Notes under the pieces: generated by a model
Databases searched by the model: none
Told to the model about the DNA's origin: nothing
Seen by the model: the letters and a program-made list of their open reading frames with translations, nothing else
Translations under genes and position numbers: made by a program
Shown: piece by piece, positions 51,336 through 64,000 of the stretch
Numbering within the stretch: position 1 is the stretch's first letter
How the letters are laid out: every line of letters starts with the position of its first letter
From: Rotaria sp. Silwood1
Taxonomy: Eukaryota; Rotifera; Eurotatoria; Philodinida; Philodinidae
DNA: 64,000 nt
Direction: 5' to 3'
Assembly: GCA_905250075.1 (NCBI GenBank)
Contig: CAJNOP010000304.1
Span: 62,001 to 126,000, forward strand

Positions 51336-52190
51336 ATGAAGATATACGCTGTTTCTTGTATAATTCTATTGTTGTTGTCAGTTTAAAAAAGTAATTGAAT
51401 TACAAGTTCTTTTAAACCATAGACTAGCTATTGATATTCAACTGAACTTGAATGTAATGTAGTCGATGTTTGGTGGACAGTAGATGAAACTGAACAAGAA
51501 ATAATGTTCGAACTACATATTAAAACAGCAGGTTGGATTGCTTTGAGTATTAGTTGAGGTATATCATTTTTCAAAACAATTTCTTGTTTGTCTAAAACTT
51601 TTTATGTTTATTACATATAGTTAGTGGAATGAAAGCTACTGGTATTGGGCTTGTTTAGATTGATCAAGTAGGTCACGTTCATTTTCAAGTTGACATAAAA
51701 CTTTTATCGTACTTCTCTAAAATTAGTATCTTATTTATATCTGTGGATTACTCGAATCGATATGCGTATAGTATCTCACGACCAATAATTGGTTACACTA
51801 TAATAGATTGGTTTCCATCGAAAAGTCATGAACAAAATAGTTGAACAGATATTGGATTTAAACATTTTCTTGATACTTGTGACTAGAATGGAACTAATAT
51901 TCTAATATGTGCTTATGATCTTGAACATCCTGATACGTCTGAATCAAGTGGCTTCATATATTATTATGAGAATCGACGAGGTTCACATATTATTCTATTT
52001 CGTTCTTATGGTAATCCATTATCAAAAGAAAATTTTGCTGATCTAAACCATTTTGACTTTGAGTTGAAAAACGTTAGTTATTCTATTAGAGATAAAATTA
52101 TCTTCAGTGTATGTTGCACCAACAATCAACGCTACTTATCATTAAAAAAGAAAAATGAAATATCTCTGCATTTTTTCAATCAAATGGACT
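51336..52190 (+). pseudogene. DBH/MOXD1-like copper monooxygenase pseudogene (DOMON part)
   Basis: It starts with a signal-peptide-like MKIYAVSCIILLLLSV followed by a stop. Then come DOMON-type pieces: VDVWWTVDETEQEIMFELHI, KTAGWIALSIS, an intron with GT-AG-like ends, GMKATGIGLV with a stop where the family usually has Trp, then GHVHFQ. Later pieces fit the segment after DOMON in DBH-like monooxygenases: FKHFLDTCD, NRRGSHIILFRSYGNP and FDFELKNVS. At least four in-frame stops lie in the otherwise alignable chain, and the copper-binding His clusters are absent. The parent gene would act on a catecholamine-like substrate in the secretory pathway; this copy is dead. Confidence 0.65.
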
Positions 52191-55100
52191 GATTTCTTTG
52201 TTAATCGTAGAAGTGGACTCAAAGGAACTTGTATGCGAATAAGAGAAGCAAACATCATTATTAAATATTATTGTTGGTATTATGCAAGTAATTTTACGCG
52301 TACCGTTTTATGGATAATTTTCAGTTGTTATCTAAGAGAATAATAAGAACACGTCGAAACAAACTTTATGAATGAATCTATATTGATGCATATAGAACAC
52401 TTTTCTTTTAACTAAGTAATTAATTTTTAAAAGACAACAGTTTCGAAATTTCAAACGTGAAATACTGTTTTTTGGGGCAAGAAAGTCAGTACTTTAATAC
52501 CAAAATGGCTGCATTTGTATGTTTTATTTATGAGACATGAATTTCAACATTTAAAAGGACTAGTTTTGAAAAATCGTATTGTTCTCTTATATGATAACTG
52601 AAAAGACTATGGCTACATCTGGACATGTATACCATTGTCGTTTATCATCGTGTTTATACATGTTTCCGTTGAATGAGGAGAGCCATAATTTCTTTCTTCC
52701 TATCCATAGTAAATAGTACAAAAAAAGTTTGTTTTCTAATAAAATAATACTTATTGTTGAAGTTTCTTGAAGAATCGCCAAACGTGATAAGATTTTAATT
52801 TTGTCTTAAAATTAAAGCGTATTAAGCTCTATCAAAAATATTACAAGTCAGAGTCAAGTAAATGTCGTTTCACTTTTTCATGTTTTAGCGGTGTGGGTGT
52901 GAATGTGAATGTTGGTATTCCTTTGATCTACACCCATGTTGTCAAACCTGCAGACATTTCTTTAAAAGAAACATTATGTTATTAACATTTTATCAATTTA
53001 AAGGTCCTTTTGTCTCTAATCAATAAAAAAATGAACTGTTAGTCATAGAGAACAATGGACTCAAGTGTTGCCTTCTATTCGAGACATACATCGAATCGAA
53101 CGAATTTACTATTTGATAATATCGTTGTTCTAAAATACAATAAAATATTTGTTGTCATGATAGCAATGCTTTTCATTTTGTTGATTTAATGATAATCACG
53201 AGAGCAAAAACAAAATTAAGGATCGATGTCATGATGAAATGAATAATGCCATCGATTAGACGACGATAAATTGAATCGTGCAATGAAGTTAATATGTTCT
53301 CTATTAAGAAGTGATCACGTTCAACTGCCGCATCCTCTATACAGAACTATTCATTAAGTATCACCGACATTGATTATAGCATTCATCTCAATGCTATTCA
53401 GTTCATAGTTCGATCATTCGTGATGAACACTATAGTCATGAAAAATGTAAGGAGCAAAAAGTTCACTGTTGTACATGCATTTCACATATAGAACATAACA
53501 GGTGACGCGGCGTATTTTTTGACTGACATTAAGTGAGACCCCCATTGTTCAACACTGTCACAAGAAATGGTTTGACTCTATTCTCACTCAAAATGAACAA
53601 CAGTTGATCACTGAGAAGTTATCATTTTTATTATATTTTTGTGACAAGAAGATCAAGATATTGATCGTTATAACTCTACAAAACAGTGTCTCACATGGTT
53701 GCTTTCACAACAATGTGTTTAAAACGTGTCAAGAAAAATCTGTTTATTCCTACCAAACAATCTTGATATGATTTGATATATTGAAACAATCAAATTTCTC
53801 TCAAAGTTTCGTTTATACTAATATTTCAATCATCTGGTAATGGTACTAATAGAATGAACTTCGAAAAACAGTTTTAGATATCTTTCCTCTGTTTTGACTA
53901 TCGAATCGAAGTTGAATATTGAATGGAATTTCTCTTGCTCAAGGGATTATGTGAATCCTTGATTGTGCAAAGACAAAACTGGTCCTGGTTGGGTCAATAT
54001 TTACTCCTCACCTACATCCTCAATCTTAGAGAATGAGAAGTTGCAATAGATCAACGACAAAACACAAGACAAATACTAGCATAATTGGAAGTGAGGTTTT
54101 TCCAGCCTTACATTATGATGCAATGAAGAAGAAATCTATATCAGATATATATATTGGATTAGTATATCTGATCAAAAGCTGAGTGTGTGTAGGCTACTTA
54201 GTTTTGAACGCATTTATTCAAACGCATTGAAATGCGAACAAAACTGTTGAAGAATGTGTTCCATAAGATACGTTTTGATGGTATTAAAATGCCTTTTTCC
54301 ATATGAAAGTTTTTTTCTATTCGTGTATCCATATTAATTATTTTATAATATATAGACAATTCTATTACACATTTCTTAACAACTTCTTCGCTAAAAGCTG
54401 GAAAGATTCTGGGAAACATATATCGTAATCAGTATTGCAAAAGTCGAAGTAGCTGGTTGATATAAAAATGCTTCTTCTATTGGTTTCTATTTAACTTTTT
54501 GTTCGATCGTAGTGGATCAACTTTTTAGCAAAGCAGTGACTAAGAAACATGCGATTGAATGATGTAAATATGAAAAAATAATCAATATGCATTAAGCAGA
54601 CAGAAAAAGGCTTCATCAGATTTTGATTCAGAGATAAATGGTCTGATATTATTTTTTACTAAAGATGTAGATAACATTGAAGATTAAAAAGGAAACATTG
54701 AGATTTATTCAAAGGTAATTTTTAACTTACAAGTAGAATAAGCAATAATGTCTGTAACAAACACTTACAGAATGAAAATACTGTAAAAGCCTTTTGTTTT
54801 TCGATTCAATTTCATTGAAATATTAAAACTTCGCCAAGTAGAAATAGCAGACATTTATAAAGAAACGAAAAAGGGAACAAAAAAAATTAAAGAAGGTTGT
54901 TATCGGTATTACTCGTACAATGTATTTGAAGAGGGTGATATAATATATAGGTTAGGGTATATTATTCTTGAGATGGATAGATTTTAAAAATATCCGAGTT
55001 TTTATTGAGAACATAGTAACCTACATTCATTGGTTGCTTATACAAGAAGTTAATAATGAAAACATAGAAGATAGGTTAACATTTGAGCAATGTACTGTGA

Positions 55101-55700
55101 TGATGATCAACAAACATGCAAAAAGTTCTCCCTTCCAAAAATAATCTATGTGAATGAATTGAAAATATGATAAGTGCCACAATTTAGATATAAATCACTA
55201 GCAATCCCGTTAAGAATTTTAAAAAAGACTATGACTAATCATTGACTGGAAAAGTTTAACAGAATTCTGACTTCAGCATCATGTTATATATAACTTTTCT
55301 AATTTATTCGAGAAATATTTTTAATCAAGATGAATGCATTTTATTGATTTGCACTTTGTCATGTTCGTTATTTAAATATGTTCTTTTGTGCTATGGTCAT
55401 ATAGTAATTTCGAGAACGATCCTAGTTGAGCGATATAGTTTTAAGTATGATATCACAAAATATTTGTCTATATGTTAGAAAATTTTTATTTTATAAAACG
55501 ATGTTGTTTTTGCACAATGTGAATCCAAATAGCCATTCCACTGGTTTGTGAAATGATTCTTTTTTTTTCGAAAAAAATGAATAATAAATGCTATGCTCTT
55601 GAGGGTGTGAGTGTGGATGTGGATGTAAATGGATTTCGACGAAAAGAAAACGCATATCTATATCTATCTACATTTCACATCCACACTTTCATTGAAGAAT
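52191..55700. other. Gene-free stretch
   Basis: No gene is supported over 3.5 kb; frames are short and AT-rich. Two members of the G-rich hairpin family lie here: 52889-52938 (GGTGTGGGTGTGAATGTG, then CTACACCCATG) and 55601-55687 (GGGTGTGAGTGTGGATGTGG, then TTTCACATCCACACTT). Confidence 0.4.
55601..55687. repeat. G-rich hairpin (dispersed family member)
   Basis: The arm GGTGTGAGTGTGGATGTGGA at the left is matched by a reverse-complement arm around ACATTTCACATCCACACT at the right, with a loop of about 35 bp. It lies only 14 bp past the stop of the OTU-type gene read on the minus strand, so it would be in that gene's 3' region. Confidence 0.5.
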
Positions 55701-58700
55701 TCATTGTAAAGCAGTGCTTACTGGACCAACACTATCAGTTGCCCGTGATGGGAGTTGTTTGCTTGCGTTCACACGAGACCATGTAGAAGATGCATTTGAA
55801 GGAATTATGCCCGAGCGTCTACTCCGTCTTCTAGTTCGCCAAGTTGGATCATTGCTTGTTGAAACCGAAATGTCGATAGGTTCGTACGAACTAGCAGAAG
55901 TGTCTGATAATGTTGAATCTTCAATGACATATATAAACGAGTCCCATGCGATGTTGTTCGACACCGCAGTGTCAACACTGATGTTCTCAAATATGTGATC
56001 AACTTCATGTTTCAACTGTTCTAATTGGTTTCTCAGATGATTGATTTCATTTTCTAAATAGTTACATTTTTTATGTTGCTGCTGAATATCAATCGAAAGC
56101 TTGTCGAATCGAACACAGATCTCGCCAGTTCTATGTTTTAGCGTTTCACGAACATTGTATCGTGTCTGCGCGGCAATGTCTTGAACACGTTGCAGCATCA
56201 TCTGTTCCCATCGATCGATCTCAATCATACATGGTATGGTCTTCTCGCTTTGCGATGGAGATGCCACTGAGTCAAGTCTCATTTTGATGGCATTACGGAT
56301 GTTCTTCAATGGTTCTATATGCCTCAGTACTTCGTTTCGATGTTTCTCCATACACGTCGAGCAGAATGAAATTTGACAAGCATCACAAGGCGTATTGCCA
56401 GTTTTTTCTTTGCATAATGTACATTTTATTGTGGTCACAGGTGGCGTAGATTCAACAATCTAGAATGAATGCAAGTGGCTAATGATGATGAGTTTATCAA
56501 CAATAATCCTACATTTTTCATAGAACGATCGTCCGAAGATCGGTGTCCAAAAGTGAGATTGTCAGCACGATTCATTGTATTCTTACTGTTCATTTCCTTA
56601 GTGGCATCCAGATGTGATGGTGAGGACATCGCAGTTTTTGTTCGTGGTGATGCAGATGGGTCTACTATAGAGGACTGCTGAATAGAGATGCAATGAGTGT
56701 GTTGTTTCTGTTTCTCTTCACGTTCAGGTGCAATTGTTCTCATGTTCGTTTCTCTTTTTTGTGTCTCATAAAAGTTTTCCATGTATCTTTGATACAGCAT
56801 GAAAAAGTTTTTACGTGGCTCGAGATTTGTCGTGCCGAGCTGAACACAATCAATTGGTATGCCCTTGACAGTCGCTTCTTTACGAAGATAGATTGTTTTT
56901 ACTTGTAGGTAATCGTGAAGCAACTGTTTCGTTTGTTCTGGAGTGATATCATTATTCAGAAAATGAATAGGCAAGAGATTCTGTCGATACGCCTGATCAA
57001 TTGATTGGTAAAGTGGAATTAAGTTTTCGAATTCGCATTTGCGCTTAGTTACTGGCGAAATTCGATATTCTTCATCACTCGTTTGTAAGGGGCAAAAATG
57101 CGACAGATCGTACGCCAAGACGATAGGTTCACGAACACATTTGCTTGGTGAACACAAAATCGGTAGGTAGATTCCCGGCAAATCATTGATCGAGATTGCT
57201 TCACCGTATTTGTTTCGAATGACGCCTTCGGAGAAGAGAATGATCGGCCGCTGAAGCATATTCGATAACGAGAAAATGTGCACTGCCTCGAGAAAATGGA
57301 GACATTTCGGTGCTTGTTCATTTTCAACGTTCTCGTATCGAACCAAATCACACAATTCTCGCCATTCCTACAGCGAAGAATGGCAGGATAGGAGACAAGA
57401 ATTAATCGTTCACACTTACTCTATCAAGTTCTTTATCTTCCGATTGAACACCGTACATTTGGTCACTTCGTAATCGCTGCATTTGCCAATGAGTTTTAAG
57501 CGATTTTTCATTTATGTCCATGAAAATTTTTAGTCGATCACGTAAATGAAGGTTCAAATCGTGAATACCCACCATAGCCAAGAGTACAGCATGTAGAAGA
57601 CAATTTCCATTACCTAAACATTCTGATTGTTCACGCATCACGTATGTCGTACGTGCATGAATAGTTTTATTGCATGAAATCTACTTTCCATTGTATTCCT
57701 TTCTGTTTTAAAAAAACTAAATGATTTTTGAATATCTATGAATAGATCAAATATAGAAAAGATGACTAGAACGCAAAAATAGAAACATAATTAGCTTGTT
57801 CAGAAGAGAACATTAGACCATAAGTAGAAAAGAGTAAAACGAATTTTTTGTGCTACTGTGAGTCGAACTGAATAAAATCGATTCCAAATGGAGATTCTTA
57901 TATTCCTTTCGGTCTCTGACCCTGATGATAGTGACATGAACGAAGAATATATATTTGAGTTTTTTCATGAGTACGCCATAAAGATCGCCCATCTGGCAAA
58001 TTTTTAGCCAAATCGATTAAAGATTGCTTTTCACGTATCTCGCTCTTTCGAATCACGCTTCACTTGCCATTAAGGCATCAAAACTTTTTTGATTAAACAA
58101 TACTCACGACTATCGAAAGAGAAGATCTTTTTTAACATAGTCAAAACCACCTCGTGAACTATGTAGAAGCTGACTTTTTTGAAGTTGTGCGTGGAGTTGT
58201 TGGTGAAGAAAGGACTCACTTCTAACCAACCATCCTCAACTTATCCTTAGATTGTATACAATGATTCATACTTTCGAAGACAAAATGAACTAATAGGCAA
58301 AATATGAACTTTAAATAATTGGTTTTGCTTAGCTTTCGACACTACCTATCTTGGTTTAATTTTATTTCATAGAACTCGGAGAGTACTCGAAACTTGCTTA
58401 TGATTCACCAAAACTTCCAAGGTAAAAAATGTCTGCATGGTTGCTTCAGATCTACGTGTCAAGTAAATCGGTAAATTTGACCAGTGCTTCAATGCCTAAT
58501 TAGGACACTCGACTGAACTATAAACTTCACCTTTATATATCCTTACCAGATGTTCGAATAGGATACACTCGTTTTAGTGAATCCACATAATTGATTACTT
58601 TCGTATCTTCCATAGTTCTTAATATTGCATCATCAACCAAAAATCGATGAATGGGCATATCAGCATTGTTCCATATAAAATTCGATGGAATCGTTGAAGT

Positions 58701-58961
58701 AAACTTGTTCAACTTCCAAAGATCTTCAATAATATTTTTGCTCAGAGCATGAACTAGGTTGTTAGCTTCAATTTTAATACATTCAGAAGCGGATGGGTTA
58801 TCTTTGCTTTGTGATTTCTCACTTATTTTTGTGTTTGGTTCACAACAATAATTTTGAAACGAAGACAAAGCGTATGGATGTTTCGCGTGGATCCGTTTGA
58901 TCGAAAGAGTACTGGTATCAGTACGAATCGACATGTCTGCTCCACTGGCTTTGTGTGTCAT
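55701..58961 (-). CDS. A20/Cezanne-like OTU deubiquitinase fused to B-box-like zinc finger and coiled coil
   Basis: Proposed complement join: 58961-58547, 57613-57420, 57367-56513, 56459-55701; 740 residues with phases 1, 0, 0. The first join restores a TSGNGNC loop and the last uses a 53-bp intron. Residues about 100-138 (HRFLVDDAILRTMEDTKVINY) match the helix before the OTU site in the A20 family. GNGNCLLHAVLLAMVGIHD carries the catalytic Cys143 (N where D is usual). LQRPIILFS, GIYLPILC and VLAYDLSHF carry His293. After a Ser/Thr-rich linker, a C-x2-C-x8-C-x2-C-x4-C-x2-C-x3-H cluster (C501 to H528) is B-box-like. A coiled coil follows at about 610-650 (NYLENEINHLRNQLEQLKHE) and then a basic Ser-rich tail. 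It should cleave ubiquitin chains; the zinc finger-coiled coil part suggests oligomerisation or scaffold binding. The 933-bp first intron is the least certain join. Confidence 0.75.
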
Positions 58962-59879
58962 TAGAAGAAAACAAAATGTAGTCGTATTATGAATTGAAGT
59001 AAAAACACCCTATTTATGAAGTTGAATGAAAACAAGCAAATATTTACAAAGGTCGGTAATGATTCATTTTAATGCAGTCTATTGAGAATTCAACCAACCC
59101 AACACGTTTTGGATCAAAACGACTGCATTCTCTATAGTTCTGTGAAAACTCGTTGACTTTCATCATTTATTACTGCTGCATTTAAATCTCTCACGTCAAG
59201 ATCGATTTATGTCTTTCCAGTAGCATAACAAAATTAAATTTTTACATTCTATTTAATGATTACTTACCTGGATGTCGCTGTCAAACACAAACTCTCATCT
59301 GAAATATGGCACACAATTACATTACAGAGCTTGTTCTCGATTTCAAAAAGCTTCTCTAATTTTTCCATTGGTTATTGTAGTTGTGTGCATTTCCATAACT
59401 CAACTTACATTCTTTGGGATAGGTCTGAATCCTTGCAAACCTCCCATAAAAATTGTTATTTTCACATAAAAGTAATACTTTCAAAATTTCCTTTTTTCAA
59501 CACCCAAATGATATAATAATTTTCTTATTATGGAAATGACGTCTCAAATTAGAATGATTTTGTAAAACAATGATCTTAAAAGACTTCTGAAGTATACGCA
59601 CAATTTAGAACTATTTCTTGTATTATTACAGATTATGACAGATACTCGCAAAAGTGAATTCTATTGCAGACGTTTTCGAATTACTAATTTAAGAATCTCG
59701 AAGTTTACATAACCAACTTAAAAAGCTTTATTATTATATATCTTCTATTAATAAAGTCGTTATTTTGTATTTCCACGCTTTAACTATATAGATTATTGAA
59801 CTAACAGTTTTTTATCTCAAAATGGAAAAGAAAATTTTTATTGACTAAAATGTAACACGGTAGTTTTCAAAACGCGAAA

Positions 59880-62800
59880 TCAAACGATTGTATCTTCAGA
59901 TGCTGGCACGCGCGTAGCTTCAAAACCGACATGGACAAATGCTCGTTCAACGTCGGGTACTTTATGAAGTTGATTTTGTAGCTCTTCTCCAATATCATGT
60001 GCAATCGCCAGGGGCATTGAACCTGACATAACAATCTCAACTTCGACGAAAAATTTTGTACCATGATGAACAGCTCGAACAGTTTTGATTTTTGTCACTA
60101 GATTAGGGCGAAAATTGTAGACGACATGTGTAATTTGTTGCAGAAAGAGTGGATCAGCCGTCAGACCTGTTAGACGGCGAACTTGTCCTGTACAAAACCA
60201 AATCACATAATGACTATTTCAATAAGATAATCATCATTTCGAATTTTCTGGCAACTCAAGAGATGGGATGAGATTTAATAAGAGTTAGTGTTATGTGGTA
60301 ATAGGAAAATCTCGAATATGATGACATTAAGTACTTACTGTGGCCTTGCCGAATCCAAACGACTATGATGTAAATGGAAATAATGATGGCCCCAATTGGA
60401 TCGACAACAATAGCTTCTTGTCTGATCTTTTGGTGCAGAGCACTTGAACCTAAAAGACAAAGCACTTTTGATCATTTCTTTTGTTTAAGACTAGCCGTCA
60501 AATATTTAAGAGCACTTCCTTCCTTCGTACCAGGATTTTTTAAGAATAACTCGACAAACAGATTGCAAGTTGTTTTAGACAAAATATTTATGGATGCTTC
60601 CTTCCTTGGAATCTATGAGACATAAAGGCCAAAAATAGTCTGAAGTTTTTGCTCTGTCCCCACCTATCGCCCAGTATTCATCCACTTTCGCTGAAATTTA
60701 TCTCGTGGCAACTAGAGTCGAATGAGCGATGCATGTTTTGTTTTTCGTCGGGAAATATTGACCCGTTAGAAAATAAGAGTCGAAGTGCGGAGAGCTCACG
60801 GAAATAAAAACTTACTTTTGAAGTATTTTTCAATTGATACAAATTTTGTGAAACCTACCGATATTCAGCACTGAAATATTTTCTTCAAACAAAAAAGAAT
60901 TCATGTCGAGATTTGAAGAAATCTCACATGAAAAGGTTTCAACCCCATCCTTTGAAAGTCCAGCAAGAAAAGGAAGAAAAGTTCGATTTTTCTCTTCAAA
61001 AGTTGGTTTGAGAGAAACATGCAAGCATTCAAAACGCTGCTTTTTTGATATTCCAAAACTTTTATTTTTTCCATGTATAGTTATCAACTATGGTGTTTCG
61101 AAGTGGCTAGGAGGATTCGACTTCGATTCACTCAATACATTTTGACACTAAAATAATTAGCTTAGTGTAGACATTGTACAAAATGAAAAGACCTGGAAGA
61201 CGGTTTTTGAGATAGGAGCTCTGAAACGTCAAACTTTTTGAGAGGCTGAAAAACAATGAAAACGTTTTGTTTTTGTGACGTTCAAGAAAGGATCATTGAA
61301 TGTTTCTTTACGACTAAATAACTCGAAACCAAAACCAAGAACTTTCGTGGTCGAGAACGTGGACGGGGGAGTGCCCATAAATAGATTTTCATCCATCTTA
61401 CTCTGGCAATGTAGTATAGTAGTTTTCTCATTTGCTCTTAAAAACATGATATTCTTGACTTCGACGGGATTTAAACTACTTTATAATGATGTTTGCATCA
61501 TTTGAGAGATGTTCATCTTTCTTGTACTCATCGAATATAAATGAATTTAGTCATGAGATCTAAAACAACAATTTCATTCTGCTTCAATCGGAGCATTTTG
61601 ATTGCGATATAGGTAAAATGACAACTTGATCGCTATTAACTAAGAATCGATCTAGCTCGATGTTTTCTCTTGTCCACAGGTATTAATAAGCAGCAGGTCT
61701 TAAATTACCGATAATTCCACACACCAGTGCTACAGAATTCGAAGCCACGTCATTTCGATTGTCTTCAGCGAGAGCCTGCATCGTTGGATTGTTGATCCGA
61801 TGACACAATACAAAAAGAATAGCCTTAAACACTTGAAATGAGAACATACAAACAATTTATGATCACAAGAAAATGCAAGACTGACCGATAGTGAGTATCA
61901 TGGTGACAACGGGCAACGTGCTCATATCGATATCCTGTAGTGTTCTACATGATGAAATATTGTATGAATGAGTAAAGTAATCGATGTCTCGAGCTAATGC
62001 TCTACTGCTCTCAACGATCACTTCTATGCTAGCGGAGCACATGACTACAGATAGAATAACAATAGTCACCGGTTCAAGGCGTGTTCGTCCTGTAAAACAA
62101 TAGAGAAGTGCCTGGAAAAAATTCATAACAAATCACCTGTAGGATATTTGTAGGCATCGCGTTGTTTGATTTTACGGGCTGTCCAAATCAGAATAATATT
62201 AAAAAGAAGATCAATAGCACTATCGACGAGTGTTGAAATCACTGAGAGAGATTTTGACATGACAGCAGCCACTGTTTTGATAAGCGCTAGAAACTTACAT
62301 TCAACAGAGAGAGCCTCTATGCAACGATATACGCGATATAGAACATACAATATTGACGATCAGAGTCAAAATGCTCAGTATTTTGCTCTTGCTTTCTTGT
62401 TGTTTCTGATAATCTGTTACGTTGATTTCTTCGCCGAAACTATTTGGCAATAGGATAGCTTCGACAGACTTTATAAGTTTCAGTTGATTCGCGTAGAATT
62501 GCCTATATAAATAAGGAAAATATGACGAAAAGAAATGAAAAATTCAGAAGAGGTCTCTTTAGAACCCATCTCAACCGACTTTAGATTCGTGGTCTGAATA
62601 TGTATCACATGCTCAACAAAAACATCAATTTCAAATGAAGAAAGTAGTATTATGAATAACAAGATCTTTTGAACATCAATCTACTAAAGCTTGATGTAGT
62701 ATTCTAGTAAACTTTTTTTAAATGCTCGATAGCCGTGGAAGGCTCGTATTTTACTCGCAAATCTACCGTACTTTTGCCTTTGATTTCTGAACTTACGATT

Positions 62801-63162
62801 TTTTGAAAAGGTGCCCAAACAATTCCTCTCGTATGATAATTTTTCGTCGAATCAGAACTCAAAATACTTTTCAATTACCTAACTTTTTCCGTAAGATGCT
62901 TGTCGTCTGTAGCATAGAAGGGTTTGTACGATTGAATGTGTTCTAAGTAACCATATTTAGCAGGAAATGTAAACAATAGTGATTCGCTAGATTCACCAAA
63001 TTTCTGGATAATACTGTCCTTGCTGTTCACGGGACATGATCTTCCCAAATCATGAGCGAACAAAACAGAAGGTTCGTTTGAGTTGATCAGGCTGCTCGGT
63101 GAGAACCCTGCAGGGTCAGCGTCAGATACGAGTTGCGCTTCCTCTGATGCAGGCCAATTCAT
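59880..63162 (-). CDS. Cation diffusion facilitator (CDF) metal transporter, Mn-type motifs
   Basis: Proposed complement join: 63162-62879, 62502-62349, 62293-62137, 62089-61886, 61831-61709, 60449-60339, 60187-59880; 446 residues, phases consistent. After a hydrophilic N-terminus, the RQFYANQLKLIKSVEAILLP segment matches the region before TM1. TM2 has STLVDSAIDLLFN (D170 and D174). KYPTGRTRLEPV is the conserved loop. TM5 has ALAEDNRNDVASNSVALV (D290 and D294). ADPIGAII-like VDPIGAIIISIYIIVVW is TM6, and the cytosolic dimer domain ends with KVPDVERAFVHVGFE. DxxxD in both TM2 and TM5 is the pattern of Mn-transporting CDFs, which export divalent metal to the outside or into organelles by proton exchange. 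The sixth intron is 1259 bp and unusually long. The metal is inferred from motif only. Confidence 0.85.
60450..61708 (-). other. Long intron of the CDF gene
   Basis: The sixth CDF intron is 1259 bp, while three of its other five introns are 43-55 bp. Frames inside (60830-61505, both strands) overlap each other and match nothing recognised. It may hold an inserted element, but no clear inverted ends or target duplication were seen. Confidence 0.45.
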
Positions 63163-64000
63163 GTTCTTACAACTATAAAATGACTGTAACAGATGTGTCT
63201 CTGTCTCTAGTGTATCACACGTTGCCTTTTCGTGTATTTGTTGTGTAGGGCCTCTTTATTGTATTGTGCAGCAACTTGTGTAATATAGGCAATCAACCAG
63301 CTGTGACTGTCACTAAATATTACTTGATTGACAAGAGTGTGATTGAAATTCAAACTTCTAGTGAAGATACTTTTTCATTTTCTTTCGTTTTTTCTTTCTC
63401 ACACTTTGTCAATGATGTTGACTTCTGCAGAAATAAGTATACATGAGATACGAAACGCACATAAAATTTATGTAGAAAGATTTACATGGTTATTTTTTTA
63501 TTGCTTCCCTCGTTTCTCCATCAATAGACATTAGAACACGCGAAGAAAAGTTAAGCGTTACATCGTTCTGCATCATCGTCTTGCTTGTTTCTCTATCGAT
63601 TCGTGAAGAACAGAGAAAGGCCATAAAAAATTTGACGTATACATATTTCTTTTTATGTAATGTATGTGCATATGCCGTGTTGCACGCACTTCTTTGTTTG
63701 AAAGAGTTGACACTCTCCATGATTTTCGAGAGTTTACATACGTGAAGTGGTCAAAAACTATGAAAAATTGTGCCAACAATTTTTATATAGACATTTTTTT
63801 GGTTCGGCAGGAAATATTATCATCTGACTTTCTATATTACAGTCATGGCTGTAGCAGAGGAAAAGGAGCAAGTCTATCCCACTTTATACCGAAATTCAAA
63901 ACGAATGAGAAAATGACTGCTATGATATTACTAGGGCAAAGATAGTATTATCGGTTCTATGTTTGTTTTTCCTTAATGAATAGATAGATATGTTTACATG
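63163..64000. other. Right end, upstream of the CDF gene
   Basis: It should contain the CDF promoter, but no distinctive site is visible. Frames at 63264-63945 are short, overlapping and low-complexity; no gene is supported. Confidence 0.4.

Noticed and set aside
60830-61505. Frames on both strands within the long CDF intron
   Set aside because: They overlap each other, match no recognised family, and the CDF exons on either side join in phase across them.
1-64000. tRNA, rRNA or other structured RNA genes
   Set aside because: No cloverleaf with A/B boxes or conserved rRNA block was noticed by eye. A tRNA or covariance-model scan could still find one.

Overview
The window looks like nuclear DNA from a bdelloid rotifer, of the Adineta or Rotaria kind. 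The reasons are AT-rich sequence, genes with many introns of about 50-60 bp and clean GT-AG ends, a giant Thr-rich membrane protein with discoidin-like modules, a lineage-type F-box/LRR-like pseudogene, a one-exon bacterial-looking VOC-cupin gene, and short TGTGGG-like G-rich tracts. The organism is inferred from these features and no search was run. One run of 100 N (22424-22523) marks a scaffold gap.

Left part (1-20.5 kb): a decayed F-box/LRR-like gene (about 105-1800), then about 4.8 kb with no recognised gene. The main object follows: a five-exon gene (6634-20319, + strand) for a type II membrane protein of about 3524 residues. Its Thr/Ser-rich stalk is built from nested tandem repeats and ends in 110 consecutive Thr codons, followed by two discoidin-like domains, one per exon. 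Its 2.7 kb intron holds a probable hAT-type non-autonomous transposon.

Middle part (20.5-44.5 kb): gene-poor and rich in repeats, with foldback elements (23.5 kb, 31.2 kb), an inverted pair of transposase fragments (38.4-39.0 kb) and an odd array of microexon-like units (25.4-25.7 kb). Genes here are an intronless VOC-bicupin protein (28688-29800, -), a broken 7TM receptor (32827-33794, +) and an intact 11-exon SLC5-type sodium/solute symporter (39913-42684, +) that uses one GC-AG intron.

Right part (44.5-64 kb): four multi-exon genes, all on the - strand: an RBR-type E3 ligase with a degenerate RING2 (44536-45413), an unknown Gln/His/Ser-rich protein (46274-48871), an A20/Cezanne-like OTU deubiquitinase joined to a B-box-like zinc finger and coiled coil (55701-58961), and a CDF metal transporter with DxxxD sites of the Mn type (59880-63162). 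A DBH/MOXD1-like monooxygenase pseudogene lies on the + strand (51336-52190). The E3 and the deubiquitinase are both ubiquitin-system genes, but nothing shows that they act together. Exon joins were chosen by hand from splice consensus, phase agreement and family motifs.
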